This document shows positions 15,959 through 25,053 of a stretch of DNA of 64,000 nt, one piece after another. The first letter of the stretch is position 1; each line of letters opens with the position of its first letter. The DNA is from CAIKMD01 sp963740675 (lineage in GTDB: Bacteria > Pseudomonadota > Alphaproteobacteria > ATCC43930 > CGMCC-115725), in the NCBI GenBank assembly GCA_963740675.1, contig CAVUFS010000004.1:991061-1055060 (forward strand), given 5' to 3'. A program made the position numbers and the translations under genes. Under the pieces are notes generated by a model. That model was not told the origin of the DNA. It did no database searches and saw nothing but the letters and a program-made list of their open reading frames with translations.

Positions 15959-16999
15959 TTAAATTTCGGCAAAATCCTTGCCGCCCTTACGCCCGAAGAG
16001 CCGTATCAGCCCCGCTGTTTGGCGATGCCATTGCCGCACCGGCATTGCCGGATAGCCGCCAATCCGACCTCCCGCCTCAACATCGCGCATAACGCCGCTT
16101 TTGCCCGCGATCCGCGCGCCCGAGCCGATCACAAGATGGTCGCTGATGGCGCTTTGTCCGCCAACCATCACATCGTCGCCCAGGACAGTGCTGCCGGCGA
16201 TGCCGACTTGACCCGATAACACGCAGCGTTTGCCCAGCCGTACGTTGTGGCCGATCTGAACAAGATTATCGATCACGGTGCCGGCGCCGATGACGGTGTC
16301 GCCCATCGCACCGCGATCGACCGTGCAGTTCGACCCGATCGCCACCGCGTCTTCGATGATCACGCGACCGAGCTGAAGCATCCGCAACGGTCCGTTCGGG
16401 CCTGCAACAAAGCCAAAACCGGGCCCGCCAATGGTGCAAGCGCTGCCGATTTCAACTCTATCGCCGATAAGCGCATTGCCGATCGTGCAATGAGCGCCGA
16501 TGCGGCTGTCGTTGCCGATGCAGACGCCGGTGCGCAGCACCGCATGGGATTCGACGTGACACCGGTCGCCGACCGTTACTTTCGGTCCGACGACGGCGCC
16601 AAAATCGATCTGTGCGCCGCGGCCAATGACGGCAGACGGATCGATTCGGGCGCCATCGCTGATGCCGCCGTCCGGCGACGCCGCGGGATAAAGCAAATGC
16701 CCCGCGCGCGCGAACGCGGCCCTCGGATCCGCTACGAAAAGAAGCGGCTGACCCTCCGAGGCATGCGGCGCGAGAATCCTCGTCGTGACCACCGCGCTCG
16801 CCTTGGTTCCTGCCAAGGCCGCGGCGTATCGGACATCGAAAAACACGCTCAGATCGCCGCTACCGGCGGTTTCAAGATCGCCGATGTCGTGAATCCAGAT
16901 ATTGCTCGTGGAGGGCGAAGGCGCCTCGGCGCCGATGTGAGAGGCGATATAGTCCAGCGAGAATGGACCGCTCGCACGGAAGAAGCGCCGATCTGTCAT
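15959..16999 (-). CDS. lpxD: UDP-3-O-(3-hydroxymyristoyl)glucosamine N-acyltransferase, stand-alone copy
   Basis: The 346-residue protein starts at the ATG at 16999 (MTDRRFFRASGPFSLDYIA). Residues 1-105 form the uridine-binding domain, followed by some ten hexapeptide turns of a left-handed beta helix (about 110-310) and a C-terminal helix. The catalytic histidine is in NLVQIGHNVRLG. LpxD adds the second 3-hydroxyacyl chain in lipid A synthesis. The usual lpxD lies in a bamA-lpxD-fabZ-lpxA cluster; here the neighbours are small unrelated genes, so this is probably a second paralogue that could act in modified lipid A or surface glycan acylation. Confidence 0.9.
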   Translation of the reverse strand: MTDRRFFRASGPFSLDYIASHIGAEAPSPSTSNIWIHDIGDLETAGSGDLSVFFDVRYAAALAGTKASAVVTTRILAPHASEGQPLLFVADPRAAFARAGHLLYPAASPDGGISDGARIDPSAVIGRGAQIDFGAVVGPKVTVGDRCHVESHAVLRTGVCIGNDSRIGAHCTIGNALIGDRVEIGSACTIGGPGFGFVAGPNGPLRMLQLGRVIIEDAVAIGSNCTVDRGAMGDTVIGAGTVIDNLVQIGHNVRLGKRCVLSGQVGIAGSTVLGDDVMVGGQSAISDHLVIGSGARIAGKSGVMRDVEAGGRIGGYPAMPVRQWHRQTAGLIRLFGRKGGKDFAEI

Positions 17000-17054
17000 G
17001 CGCTCCCTCTCAGAATCGCCGAGCCAAAGAAAGCACGGTTGCAACCGGAGGGTC

Positions 17055-17240
17055 TCAGTGTGGCAACTCCGTTTCAGTCGTCGCCGCCGCGACATCAGAC
17101 GCTTCGTCGCCGAACGCGTCGGGTAGGCCGGGTTGCTGAGCGTCGCGTTCGGCGCGCCGGAGCAATTTCTTCTGTTGCTTTTCTTCCTTGGCCCTTTGGC
17201 GGTCGGCGCGTTGAAGGCGATAGTTTGGCTTGAAGGGCAT
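17055..17240 (-). CDS. Small basic hypothetical protein, 61 residues
   Basis: From the ATG at 17240, preceded by GAGAGAAAG, the product reads MPFKPNYRLQRADRQRAKEE, then K-Q-Q-K-K-L-L-R-R-A-E. It is a highly charged helix, probably disordered at the acidic end. Very similar short proteins occur widely in Hyphomicrobiales. Function unknown; nucleic-acid binding is possible from composition only. It lies just upstream of lpxD on the same strand, with a 55-base gap. Confidence 0.65.
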   Translation of the reverse strand: MPFKPNYRLQRADRQRAKEEKQQKKLLRRAERDAQQPGLPDAFGDEASDVAAATTETELPH

Positions 17241-17430
17241 CGGCTTTCTCTCAACTTGTTCCGCTCGACAGGAAGAATTCCGCGTCGAGTTCCGCAAACG
17301 GGAAGCGGGCGGAACGGCTCAGGCCGATAATGGGGAGAGACCTACGCCACGATCGATCCGACTATGGACCCCCCATAGCCGACATTCAAGCCGTCAGACG
17401 GGTGAGAACCATCGGGCGTTGGCCCCGCAC

Positions 17431-17709
17431 TCACTCGAAATCGTCCTTTCGCAGGAGGATTCCGCCTTTCTCTGCCTGAACCGTGTGCTTTTCGATCGCC
17501 TTCTTCTCAATCTCGGTGCGCCAGCGGTCGAAAGCGGCGAGACAAGCCTGCTTACCGTCATTTCGGGCGCCGAAATGTTCGATGAGCGCTTCCATCGAGA
17601 TCGCGCAAGCAATCGCAACCTCCGGCGCGGCATCGTCTTGCGCGATGAAATTCACAACGTTGCGTCTCAAGTCCCAGCCGCGAATTTGCCGAGGAAAAGA
17701 GAGAGCCAT
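17431..17709 (-). CDS. DUF1488 family protein
   Basis: A 92-residue protein beginning M-A-L-S-F-P-R-Q-I-R-G-W-D and ending L-R-K-D-D-F-E, with the internal AFDRWRTEIEKKA helix that marks DUF1488 proteins. Length fits. GGAGTG lies about seven bases before the ATG. The family is small, cytoplasmic and of unknown function, common in alphaproteobacteria. The flanking non-coding stretches (17298-17430 and 17710-17934) show nothing else that I can support. Confidence 0.7.
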   Translation of the reverse strand: MALSFPRQIRGWDLRRNVVNFIAQDDAAPEVAIACAISMEALIEHFGARNDGKQACLAAFDRWRTEIEKKAIEKHTVQAEKGGILLRKDDFE

Positions 17710-17934
17710 CCAATTTCACTCCGTGATTTTTGGCGGAACGCATTTTTTGAGAATGCGCATCTTAAGGATGCGCCCAACGCCGCGAGAATGCGAAGAAATA
17801 AGAACCACTTCAGCGCCGCTTTTGCTGCCGGCGCCCCACCAAAGCCACAAAAGCGGTCATAATCGCAGCGACTCTTCCTTTGGGCACGAGTTGACAGCGT
17901 AGCGAGCGCGCTCCTGCCCTAACCCAGAAAAGGC

Positions 17935-18030
17935 ATGATTATGAGATCGTGGATCGTTCCACCGATCGTTATTCCCATCGCGCTCGCCATCGCCATTCTC
18001 TGTTGCGCGCTGTACCGCGGTTTCGTGTGA
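17935..18030 (+). CDS. Small single-pass membrane peptide, 31 residues
   Basis: The ATG at 17935 has GAAAAGG directly upstream and opens a 31-residue frame closed by TGA. The peptide has a short start (M-I-M-R-S-W), a hydrophobic core (IVPPIVIPIALAIAILCCAL) and a Y-R-G-F-V tail, so it should span the membrane once. Small peptides of this kind are often missed by gene callers. Family unknown. Confidence 0.45.
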   Translation: MIMRSWIVPPIVIPIALAIAILCCALYRGFV

Positions 18031-18054
18031 ACGAAAGAGAGCGCCGCAAAACCC

Positions 18055-18279
18055 TCACTGAGAGGCAGCCGACTCGCGCAACACCGTCACGGCCTTGAGG
18101 GCGATCGGATCGAGGCCGGCGCCGCCGGCAGCAAGATGCGCAAGGATCGCTTTGCGCATACGCGGATCCCAGAATTTCTTCAGGTGATCGGCGGTGTCGG
18201 CAATCGCTTTGTCTGCGGCCTCATGGGCAAAAAACTTGCCGATCTGATTGGCCATATAGACGAGTTTGTCAGGCGACAT
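18055..18279 (-). CDS. fdsD: Formate dehydrogenase delta subunit
   Basis: From the ATG at 18279, preceded by GAGAAG, the protein is 74 residues (MSPDKLVYMANQIGKFF...), the normal size for FdsD; a start at 18312 would add 11 residues. The F-W-D-P-R-M-R and later A-L-K-A-V segments are typical. FdsD is the small subunit of soluble NAD-dependent molybdenum formate dehydrogenase, needed for stable or active enzyme. It is the last gene of the fds operon and overlaps the end of fdhD by 11 bases. Confidence 0.88.
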   Translation of the reverse strand: MSPDKLVYMANQIGKFFAHEAADKAIADTADHLKKFWDPRMRKAILAHLAAGGAGLDPIALKAVTVLRESAASQ

Positions 18280-19099
18280 CGGCTTCTCGCGGAATGGCGA
18301 TGCGGTCGCCATGGGTGAAGAGATCGAAGCCGTCGTCGCGCGCGATCGCGGCCAGGGTGATACCGGCTTCTTCCGCCATGCGCAGCGCCAGCGCCGTCGG
18401 CGCCGACACCGCGATCAGTATCGGCGCACCGAAGATCGCGGCTTTCTGGATCAACTCGACCGAGACGCGGCTGGTCATCAGCAAAGCGCCGCTCGATGCC
18501 GAGACCCCGGCGCGGACCAGCGCGCCACCGAGCTTGTCGAGCGCGTTGTGGCGGCCGACATCCTCGCGCAGCGCGACGATGCCCTGCCCCGGCTGCCAGA
18601 ACGCGGCGGCATGGACCGCGCGGGTCTCGCGGTTGATCGTCTGCAGCGCCGGCATCGCCGCGATCGCGTTGGCCAATTCATCGGCCGAGGTGTGAAAATC
18701 GGATACGACCTTGCGCGGCGCTCGCATCGCCTCTTTCAGACTCTCCAACCCGCAGAGGCCGCAGCCCGTCGGCCCGGCAATGTGCCGCCGTCGCTCGGTG
18801 AAAGCCGCGATGCGCTCTTTGCTGACCCACAGCCGCAGTTCGACGCCCATCTCGTTCTCGACGATCTCGATATCCTCGATCTCGTCGCGGCTTTGCACCA
18901 CGCCTTCGGAGAGGCTGAAGCCGGTCGCAAAATCTTCGAGATCGGCGGGCGTGCCCATCATCACCGCATAGGCGAAGCGGTTGTAGGAAAGCGCCAGCGC
19001 GGTCTCTTCCGGAATCGCCCGCTCGCCCGACGACAGCACGCCGTTGCGCCAGGCCTGGCGCGTGGCGCGGCGTGAGGGTGGGAAGCGGTCGCTCATCAT
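18269..19099 (-). CDS. fdhD: Formate dehydrogenase accessory sulfurtransferase FdhD
   Basis: A 276-residue protein with the FdhD pattern: an N-terminal beta region with F-A-Y-A-V-M-M-G-T-P-A-D-L-E-D-F, the conserved C-x-x-C in GPTGCGLCGLESL, and the late segment G-R-H-N-A-L-D-K that belongs to the nucleotide pocket. FdhD (FdsC in some systems) transfers sulfur from IscS to the molybdenum cofactor before insertion into the alpha subunit. Its ATG overlaps the fdsA stop (ATGA), so the two are coupled. Confidence 0.93.
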   Translation of the reverse strand: MMSDRFPPSRRATRQAWRNGVLSSGERAIPEETALALSYNRFAYAVMMGTPADLEDFATGFSLSEGVVQSRDEIEDIEIVENEMGVELRLWVSKERIAAFTERRRHIAGPTGCGLCGLESLKEAMRAPRKVVSDFHTSADELANAIAAMPALQTINRETRAVHAAAFWQPGQGIVALREDVGRHNALDKLGGALVRAGVSASSGALLMTSRVSVELIQKAAIFGAPILIAVSAPTALALRMAEEAGITLAAIARDDGFDLFTHGDRIAIPREADVA

Positions 19100-21969
19100 T
19101 TCGCCGGGACAGCGTCCAGATGGACAATGCGGCGGCTCTGCTGCGCCTCGGCCTCGTATTCCTCTTGCCAGGCGGTCGGCCCGTTGGAGGGCGCAACCTG
19201 CACCGCGGTCACCTTGTATTCAGGACAGTTGGTCGCCCAATCCGAATAGTCGGTGGTGACGACGTTCGCCTGTGTGTTCGGGTGGTGGAAGGTGGTGTAG
19301 ACCACGCCCGGCGCTACCCGATCGGTGATCTTGGCGCGCAAGCTGGTCTCGCCGGAACGGCTGGCAAGGCGCACCCAGTCGCCGTCGCGGAGGCCGCGCT
19401 CTTCCGCGTCATGCGGATGAATCTCCAACCGGTCTTCCTCATGCCACACCGTGTTCTCGGTGCGCCGCGTCTGGGCGCCGACATTGTATTGGCTGAGGAT
19501 GCGGCCGGTGGTGAGCAGCAGCGGGAAGCGCGGCCCGACCTTCTCGTCCGTCGCGACATATTCGGTGATCATGAAGTTGCCTTTGCCGCGCACGAAGCTG
19601 CCGATATGCATGATCGGCGTGCCGTCCGGTGCTTTGTCGTTACACGGCCACTGCACGGAGCCCATCTTCTCGATCTTGTCATAGGACACACCGGCGAAGG
19701 TGGGGGTCAGCCGCGCGATCTCGTCCATGATTTGCGACGGATGATCGTAATGCATCTCGACGCCCATCGCCTTGGCGATGGCGAGCGTGATCTCCCAATC
19801 CGCAAAGCCGTTGCGCGGCTGCATCACCTTGCGCACCATGCTGATGCGCCGCTCGGCATTGATGAAGGTGCCGTCCTTCTCGAGGAAGGACGAGCCCGGC
19901 AGGAAGACATGCGCGTAATTCGCGGTCTCGTTCAGGAACAGATCCTGCACCACGACGCATTCCATCGCCTTGAGACCGGCGATGACATGCTTGCTGTCGG
20001 GATCGGATTGGACGATGTCCTCGCCCTGCACATAAAGCCCGAGGAAGGTGCCATCGACCGCGGCGTCGAGCATGTTGGGAATACGCAGACCCGGTTCGGC
20101 TTCCAAGGTCACGCCCCATTCTTTCTCGAACAGCGCGCGCGTCTTGTCGTCCGAGATATGGCGATAGCCCGGCAGCTCATGCGGGAACGAGCCCATATCG
20201 CAGGAGCCCTGCACGTTGTTCTGCCCGCGCAGCGGATTCACGCCGACGCCGCGGCGGCCGATATTGCCGGTGGCCATGGCGAGGTTGGCCATCGCCATCA
20301 CCGCGGTCGTGCCCTGGCTGTGCTCGGTCACGCCGAGACCGTAATAGATCGCGGCATTGCCGCCGGTCGCAAAAAGCCGCGCCGCCGCGCGGATCGTCTC
20401 CGCCGGCACGCCGGTATAGGCCGCCGCAGCCTCGGGGCTGTTTTCGGGCCGGCGAACGAAGGCCTCCCAATCAGCGAAAGCATCGGCCTCGCAACGCTCG
20501 CGCACGAAATCGCGCGCCACCAAATTCTCGGTCACGACGACATGCGCCAAAGCATTGAGCATCGCGACATTGGTGCCGGGCCGCAGCGGCAGATGATAGT
20601 CGGCCTCGATATGCGCCGAACGGACGAGATCGGTGCGGCGCGGATCGACCACGATCAGCCTTGCGCCGGCACGCAACCGCTTCTTCATGCGCGAGGCGAA
20701 GACCGGATGCGCATCGGTCGGATTGGCGCCGATCACCATCACCACGTCGCATTCATCGACTGAATCGAAATCCTGTGTCCCCGCAGACGTGCCGAACGTC
20801 TTGCTGAGACCGTAACCAGTCGGTGAGTGGCAGACGCGCGCGCAAGTATCGGTGTTGTTGTTGCCGAACACCGCGCGGGTCAGCTTCTGCACCAGATAGG
20901 TTTCCTCGTTGGTGCAACGCGATGAGGTGATGACGCCGATCGAATCCTTGCCCGCCTTCGCTTGCAGCCGTTTGAACTCGCTGGCGACGCGACCGATGGC
21001 TTCTTCCCAGCTCACCTCGCGCCACGGCTCGGTGATCTTCTCGCGCATCATCGGCTTCAAGATGCGCTCGCGGTGATTGGTGTAACCCCAGGCAAAGCGG
21101 CCTTTGACGCAGGAGTGACCGTGATTGGCCTTGCCGTCCTTCCACGGCACCATGCGCACGACCTCGTTGCCGCGCATCTCGGCCTTAAAGCCGCAGCCGA
21201 CGCCGCAATAGGCGCAGGTCGTGACCACCGAGTGCTCCGGCTGGCCGATCTCGATGACCGATTTCTCCATCAGCGTCGCGGTCGGGCACGCCTGGACGCA
21301 GGCGCCGCAGGAAACACATTCCGACGCGAGGAAGCCTTCATCCATGCCCGCCGCGACATGCGAGGCAAAGCCGCGCCCATCGATGGTCAGCGCGAAAGTC
21401 CCCTGCACTTCCTCGCAAGCGCGCACGCAGCGCGAGCACACGATGCATTTGCTGGGATCGAAGGTGAAATAGGGATTGGACTCGTCTTTCTCTTGGCCGA
21501 GATGATTCTCGCCTTGATAGCCGTAGCGCACCTCGCGCAAGCCGACCGCGCCCGCCATGTCCTGCAGCTCGCAATTGCCATTCGCCGAGCAGGTCAGGCA
21601 GTCGAGCGGGTGATCGGAGATGTAAAGCTCCATCACGTTGCGGCGCAGCTTGGCGAGACGCTGGTTCTGCGTCGTCACGACCATGCCGGGAGCGACCGGC
21701 GTGGTGCAGGAAGCCGGTGTACCGGCGCGGCCTTCAATCTCGACAAGGCACAACCGGCAAGAGCCGAAAGCATCGACCATGTCATAAGCGCAGAGCTTCG
21801 GCACTTTGATGCCGGCTTCCATCGCGGCGCGCATGACCGAGGTGCCTTCCGGCACGGTAACCGCGAAGCCATCGATGGTGAGCGTGACCGCCTTCTCGGC
21901 TTTGGATTCCGGCGTGCCGTAATCGATCTCTTGGATCAGCGTCAAAGGGGTCGAGCTTAAATCAGGCAT
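19096..21969 (-). CDS. fdsA: NAD-dependent formate dehydrogenase alpha (molybdopterin) subunit
   Basis: The 957-residue catalytic subunit has, in order, an N-terminal 2Fe-2S domain (C-x11-C-x2-C around CAYDMVDAFGSCRLC), a His/Cys cluster segment (DHPLDCLTC), two 4Fe-4S ferredoxin sites (CIVCSRCVRACEE and CVSCGACVQACP), the proximal cluster CAYCGVGCGF and the bis-MGD domain. The active-site ligand is cysteine in ARVCHSPTGYG, so no selenocysteine is needed. The C-terminal cofactor domain (TTGRILSQYN, FHHPNTQANVVTT) is complete. Together with FdsB and FdsG it oxidises formate to CO2 with reduction of NAD+ in the cytoplasm. Ten bases separate it from fdsB. Confidence 0.96.
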   Translation of the reverse strand: MPDLSSTPLTLIQEIDYGTPESKAEKAVTLTIDGFAVTVPEGTSVMRAAMEAGIKVPKLCAYDMVDAFGSCRLCLVEIEGRAGTPASCTTPVAPGMVVTTQNQRLAKLRRNVMELYISDHPLDCLTCSANGNCELQDMAGAVGLREVRYGYQGENHLGQEKDESNPYFTFDPSKCIVCSRCVRACEEVQGTFALTIDGRGFASHVAAGMDEGFLASECVSCGACVQACPTATLMEKSVIEIGQPEHSVVTTCAYCGVGCGFKAEMRGNEVVRMVPWKDGKANHGHSCVKGRFAWGYTNHRERILKPMMREKITEPWREVSWEEAIGRVASEFKRLQAKAGKDSIGVITSSRCTNEETYLVQKLTRAVFGNNNTDTCARVCHSPTGYGLSKTFGTSAGTQDFDSVDECDVVMVIGANPTDAHPVFASRMKKRLRAGARLIVVDPRRTDLVRSAHIEADYHLPLRPGTNVAMLNALAHVVVTENLVARDFVRERCEADAFADWEAFVRRPENSPEAAAAYTGVPAETIRAAARLFATGGNAAIYYGLGVTEHSQGTTAVMAMANLAMATGNIGRRGVGVNPLRGQNNVQGSCDMGSFPHELPGYRHISDDKTRALFEKEWGVTLEAEPGLRIPNMLDAAVDGTFLGLYVQGEDIVQSDPDSKHVIAGLKAMECVVVQDLFLNETANYAHVFLPGSSFLEKDGTFINAERRISMVRKVMQPRNGFADWEITLAIAKAMGVEMHYDHPSQIMDEIARLTPTFAGVSYDKIEKMGSVQWPCNDKAPDGTPIMHIGSFVRGKGNFMITEYVATDEKVGPRFPLLLTTGRILSQYNVGAQTRRTENTVWHEEDRLEIHPHDAEERGLRDGDWVRLASRSGETSLRAKITDRVAPGVVYTTFHHPNTQANVVTTDYSDWATNCPEYKVTAVQVAPSNGPTAWQEEYEAEAQQSRRIVHLDAVPAK

Positions 21970-21979
21970 GGAATGCCTC

Positions 21980-23536
21980 CTATTCCGCCGCCGCAGCGCC
22001 GGGTTGGATGCCGAAATCTTCGGGGAAGTGCGTGAGCGCGCTGGTCACCGGATAAGGCACGAAACCGCCCAACGCGCAGAGCGAGCCCAAGCGCATGGTT
22101 TCGCACAGCTCTTTCAGCAGATCGAGATTGGCCGTGTGGCGCTCACGGCGGATGATGCGATCGATCACCTCGACGCCGCGGGTCGAGCCGATGCGGCAGG
22201 GCGTACACTTGCCGCAAGATTCGATCGAGCAGAATTCCATCGCGAACCGCGCTTGCTTGGCCATGTCGACCGTGTCGTCGAACGCGACGACGCCGCCATG
22301 GCCGATGAGGCCGCCTTTCGCGGTGAAGGCTTCGTAATCGAAAGGCGTGTCGAAATAGCTGCGCGGGAAATAGGCGCCGAGCGGCCCGCCGACCTGCACC
22401 GCGCGCACCGGACGCCCCGTCGCGGTGCCGCCGCCGATATCGTCGACGATCTCGCCGAGCGTCAGACCGAACGCCGCTTCGAAGAGCCCGCGATATTTGA
22501 GATTGCCGGCGAGCTGGATCGGCATGGTGCCGCGCGAGCGACCGAGACCGAGATCGCGGTAATGCGTTACTCCCTCGGCGAGGATCACCGGCACCGAGGC
22601 CAGCGAGATGACATTGTTGACGATTGTCGGCTGGCCGAAGGCACCCTTATGCGCCGGCAGCGGCGGCTTGGCACGTACCTGCCCGCGCTTGCCTTCGAGA
22701 CTGTCGAGCAACGCCGTCTCTTCGCCGCACACATACGCGCCGGCGCCGACACGGGTGAAAAGATCGAAAGCGTAGGGCGAACCCATCACCTGCGTGCCGA
22801 GAGTGCCGGCGCGGCGCGCGATCTCGATCGCGCGGCCGAAGATCTCGATCGCATGCGGGTATTCGGAACGGATATAGACGTAGCCCTTGGTCGCGCCCGC
22901 GGCGATGCCCACGATGGTCATGCCTTCGATCAGGACGAAGGGATCGCCTTCCATGATCATGCGATCGGCAAAGGTCCCGCTATCGCCTTCGTCGGCGTTG
23001 CAGACAATGTATTTCTGTGGTGCCGTCGCCTGCGCTGTCGTGCGCCATTTGATGCCGGTGGGGAAACCCGCGCCGCCGCGGCCGCGCAGGCCGGAATTCA
23101 CCACCTCTTCGATGATCGCTTCGGGCTTCAGCGCCAACGCCTTCTCGAGGCCGCGATAGCCGCCATGCGCCCGGTAATCGTCGATCGAGAGACGATCGAC
23201 AATGCCGCAGCGCGCGAAGGTCAGCCGCGTCTGGCGCTTCAGGAAGGGAATCTCTTCCGGCTTGCCGAGGCAGAGCTTGTGCGGCTTGCCGTCGAGCAAA
23301 CCCGCATCGAACAGGCTTTCGACGTCGCTCGCCTGCACCGGTCCATAGGCAATGCGGCCTTGCGGCGTCGCGACTTCGATCATCGGCTCGAGCCAGAACA
23401 GGCCACGCGAGCCGGTGCGGACGATCTCGATATCGAGGTTACGTTTCTTCTCGGCAGCGACGATCGCGCGCTCGACCTCGTCGGCGCCGAGCGCCAGCGC
23501 CCCCGCATCGCGCGGGATGTAGATGCGCGACTTCAC
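21980..23536 (-). CDS. fdsB: Formate dehydrogenase beta subunit (NADH/FMN-binding, NuoF-like)
   Basis: At 518 residues it has a thioredoxin-like N-terminal domain (about 1-110, but without the cluster cysteines of FdsG), the NAD/FMN glycine-rich loop GLRGRGGAGFPTG, and the 4Fe-4S motif ESCGKCTPCRIG followed by a late cysteine (LCALGG). This is the diaphorase subunit that passes electrons from the alpha subunit to NAD+. The start overlaps the end of fdsG by four bases (ATGA), typical of coupled fds genes. Confidence 0.95.
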   Translation of the reverse strand: MKSRIYIPRDAGALALGADEVERAIVAAEKKRNLDIEIVRTGSRGLFWLEPMIEVATPQGRIAYGPVQASDVESLFDAGLLDGKPHKLCLGKPEEIPFLKRQTRLTFARCGIVDRLSIDDYRAHGGYRGLEKALALKPEAIIEEVVNSGLRGRGGAGFPTGIKWRTTAQATAPQKYIVCNADEGDSGTFADRMIMEGDPFVLIEGMTIVGIAAGATKGYVYIRSEYPHAIEIFGRAIEIARRAGTLGTQVMGSPYAFDLFTRVGAGAYVCGEETALLDSLEGKRGQVRAKPPLPAHKGAFGQPTIVNNVISLASVPVILAEGVTHYRDLGLGRSRGTMPIQLAGNLKYRGLFEAAFGLTLGEIVDDIGGGTATGRPVRAVQVGGPLGAYFPRSYFDTPFDYEAFTAKGGLIGHGGVVAFDDTVDMAKQARFAMEFCSIESCGKCTPCRIGSTRGVEVIDRIIRRERHTANLDLLKELCETMRLGSLCALGGFVPYPVTSALTHFPEDFGIQPGAAAAE

Positions 23537-24000
23537 TTGGACCGAACCTTGTCGAGAAGCGTCCCGAGTTTGTTCTCATCGAGCGCGCCATAGACCTTGT
23601 CGTCGAGCATCGCCGCCGGCCCGCAAGCGCAAAGACCGAGGCAGAAAACGCGCTCCAAGGTGACGCTGTGATCGGGCGCCGTCTCGCCCCAACCGAGTTG
23701 CAGCTTCTTCTTCGCCGCTTCAGCCAGCAACTCGGCACCCATCGACTGGCATGCCTCGGCGCCACAGAGTTTCAAGACATGCGCGCCGCGCGGCGTGTCG
23801 TGGAAGTCGTGATAAAAGGTGACGACGCCATGAACTTCGGCGCGCGACAGATTGAGCGCCGCAGCGATCAGCGGAACCACTTCTTCAGGCACATAGCCGA
23901 ATTCGTCTTGCAGTGCGTGCAGCATCGGCAGGGTCGCGCCCTCGACGTCCCGATGCGCGGCGATGATCGCCTCGGCCCGCTCTTTGTTCCAAACAGCCAT
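23533..24000 (-). CDS. fdsG: Formate dehydrogenase gamma subunit (NuoE-like 2Fe-2S)
   Basis: The 155-residue protein is a thioredoxin-like 2Fe-2S subunit. Cluster cysteines are visible in L-C-G-A-E-A-C and in FCLGLCACGPAAMLDD. It is the first gene of the fdsGBA-fdhD-fdsD operon. The 94-base region upstream, between it and the LysR gene, contains a perfect palindrome that is probably the activator site. Confidence 0.94.
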   Translation of the reverse strand: MAVWNKERAEAIIAAHRDVEGATLPMLHALQDEFGYVPEEVVPLIAAALNLSRAEVHGVVTFYHDFHDTPRGAHVLKLCGAEACQSMGAELLAEAAKKKLQLGWGETAPDHSVTLERVFCLGLCACGPAAMLDDKVYGALDENKLGTLLDKVRSK

Positions 24001-24053
24001 GGGGCCAGATTTGGCGCACGGACTCGCACAATCAATAAAGCGCTTCCGTACAG

Positions 24054-24072
24054 CGATAGAAGATTTCTATCG
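24054..24072. promoter_or_regulatory. Perfect palindrome, probable LysR-type operator of the fds operon
   Basis: CGATAGAA-GAT-TTCTATCG is a perfect inverted repeat with eight-base arms, located 54-72 bases upstream of the fdsG start. It contains ATAG-N7-CTAT, the T-N11-A type site used by LysR regulators. The gene immediately upstream encodes a LysR protein, which in other organisms controls fds genes in response to formate. Surrounding sequence is unusually AT rich (AAAATTGTTTTATTTCAAT). Confidence 0.7.
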
Positions 24073-24094
24073 TTCTGAATAAAATTGTTTTATT

Positions 24095-24989
24095 TCAATG
24101 CTCTATGGTCGGCGCCAATCGCTTGGCCTCGGTCACCAGCGCGGCTGTCAGCGGGGTCCCAGGCTCGCGATGCGGCACGACAAGGCCGATGGTCGGATAG
24201 GGGTCGGGCCCCTCGATCGGAATGGAGCGGATGACATCGGTGAGGCCGAGCGTCTCAGCCAGCTTGGCGGGCATGACGCTCGCCCAGCGTCCGGTGCGGA
24301 CATGCGAGAACAGGAGGATCATCGAATTGGATTTCGAGCGTCGGCGCCGGCTCGCCGCCGGCGCTGCGCAGATAGCGATCGATGATGCGGCGGTTCTGCA
24401 TGTCGGGCGTCAGCAGACAAAGCGGGATCTGCGCCACCTCGGCCCAGGTGACGCTCTCGCGATTGCCCAGCGGCGCATCGGCGGCGGTCACCAGGCGATA
24501 ATGCTCGTGATAAAGCGGCACGACGCGGACCCGGCCAACCGGCTCGTTATCGATATAGGTGAGGCCCGCATCCACTTCGAGATTTTCCAGCATCGCCAGA
24601 ATCTCGATCGAGGTGCGTGACCAGATGGTGAAGCGGACGCCGGGATGCCGCGCGCGAAACGGCGTCGTTAGTTGCGCGACCATGCCCAGCGCGGTCGGCA
24701 CCGCCGCGATCTTGATATGGCCGGCGAGGCCTTTCTTCAGCGCGCGGATTTCTTGCTGCATCGCGCGTGAATCGCCGACGATACGGCGCGCCCAATCGAG
24801 CACGCGCTCGCCTTCGGGCGTGAAGCTGTAAAAGCGCGAGCCGCGTTGTACCAGCAACACGCCGAGCGTGTCTTCGAGCTGCTTGATGCCGGCCGAGAAC
24901 GTCGGCTGCGTCACGCCGCAGGATTCCGCGGCGCGGCCGAAATGCTGCTCATTCGCCAGCGCGATGAGATATTCGAGCTTGTCGATCAT
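24095..24989 (-). pseudogene. LysR family regulator next to the fds operon, frameshifted
   Basis: Joined across one frameshift the gene encodes about 298 residues, a normal LysR length. The N-terminal winged helix is clear (EQHFGRAAESCGVTQPTFSA), followed by the effector domain. The frame breaks at the T run 24332-24334: reading ...P-T-L-E and then S-N-S-M-I-L-L-F-S-H-V-R-T-G-R restores a typical LysR end if one base is dropped. Either the gene is inactive or one extra base was called in the homopolymer. It lies upstream of fdsG on the same strand; many fds systems have such a regulator, usually divergent. Confidence 0.85.
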
Positions 24990-25053
24990 CCGACGGTAAG
25001 GCTACCGCCCGCGGCGCTCCAGCGAAAGCCGCCTGCGCGACCTCGCCGTTCCG

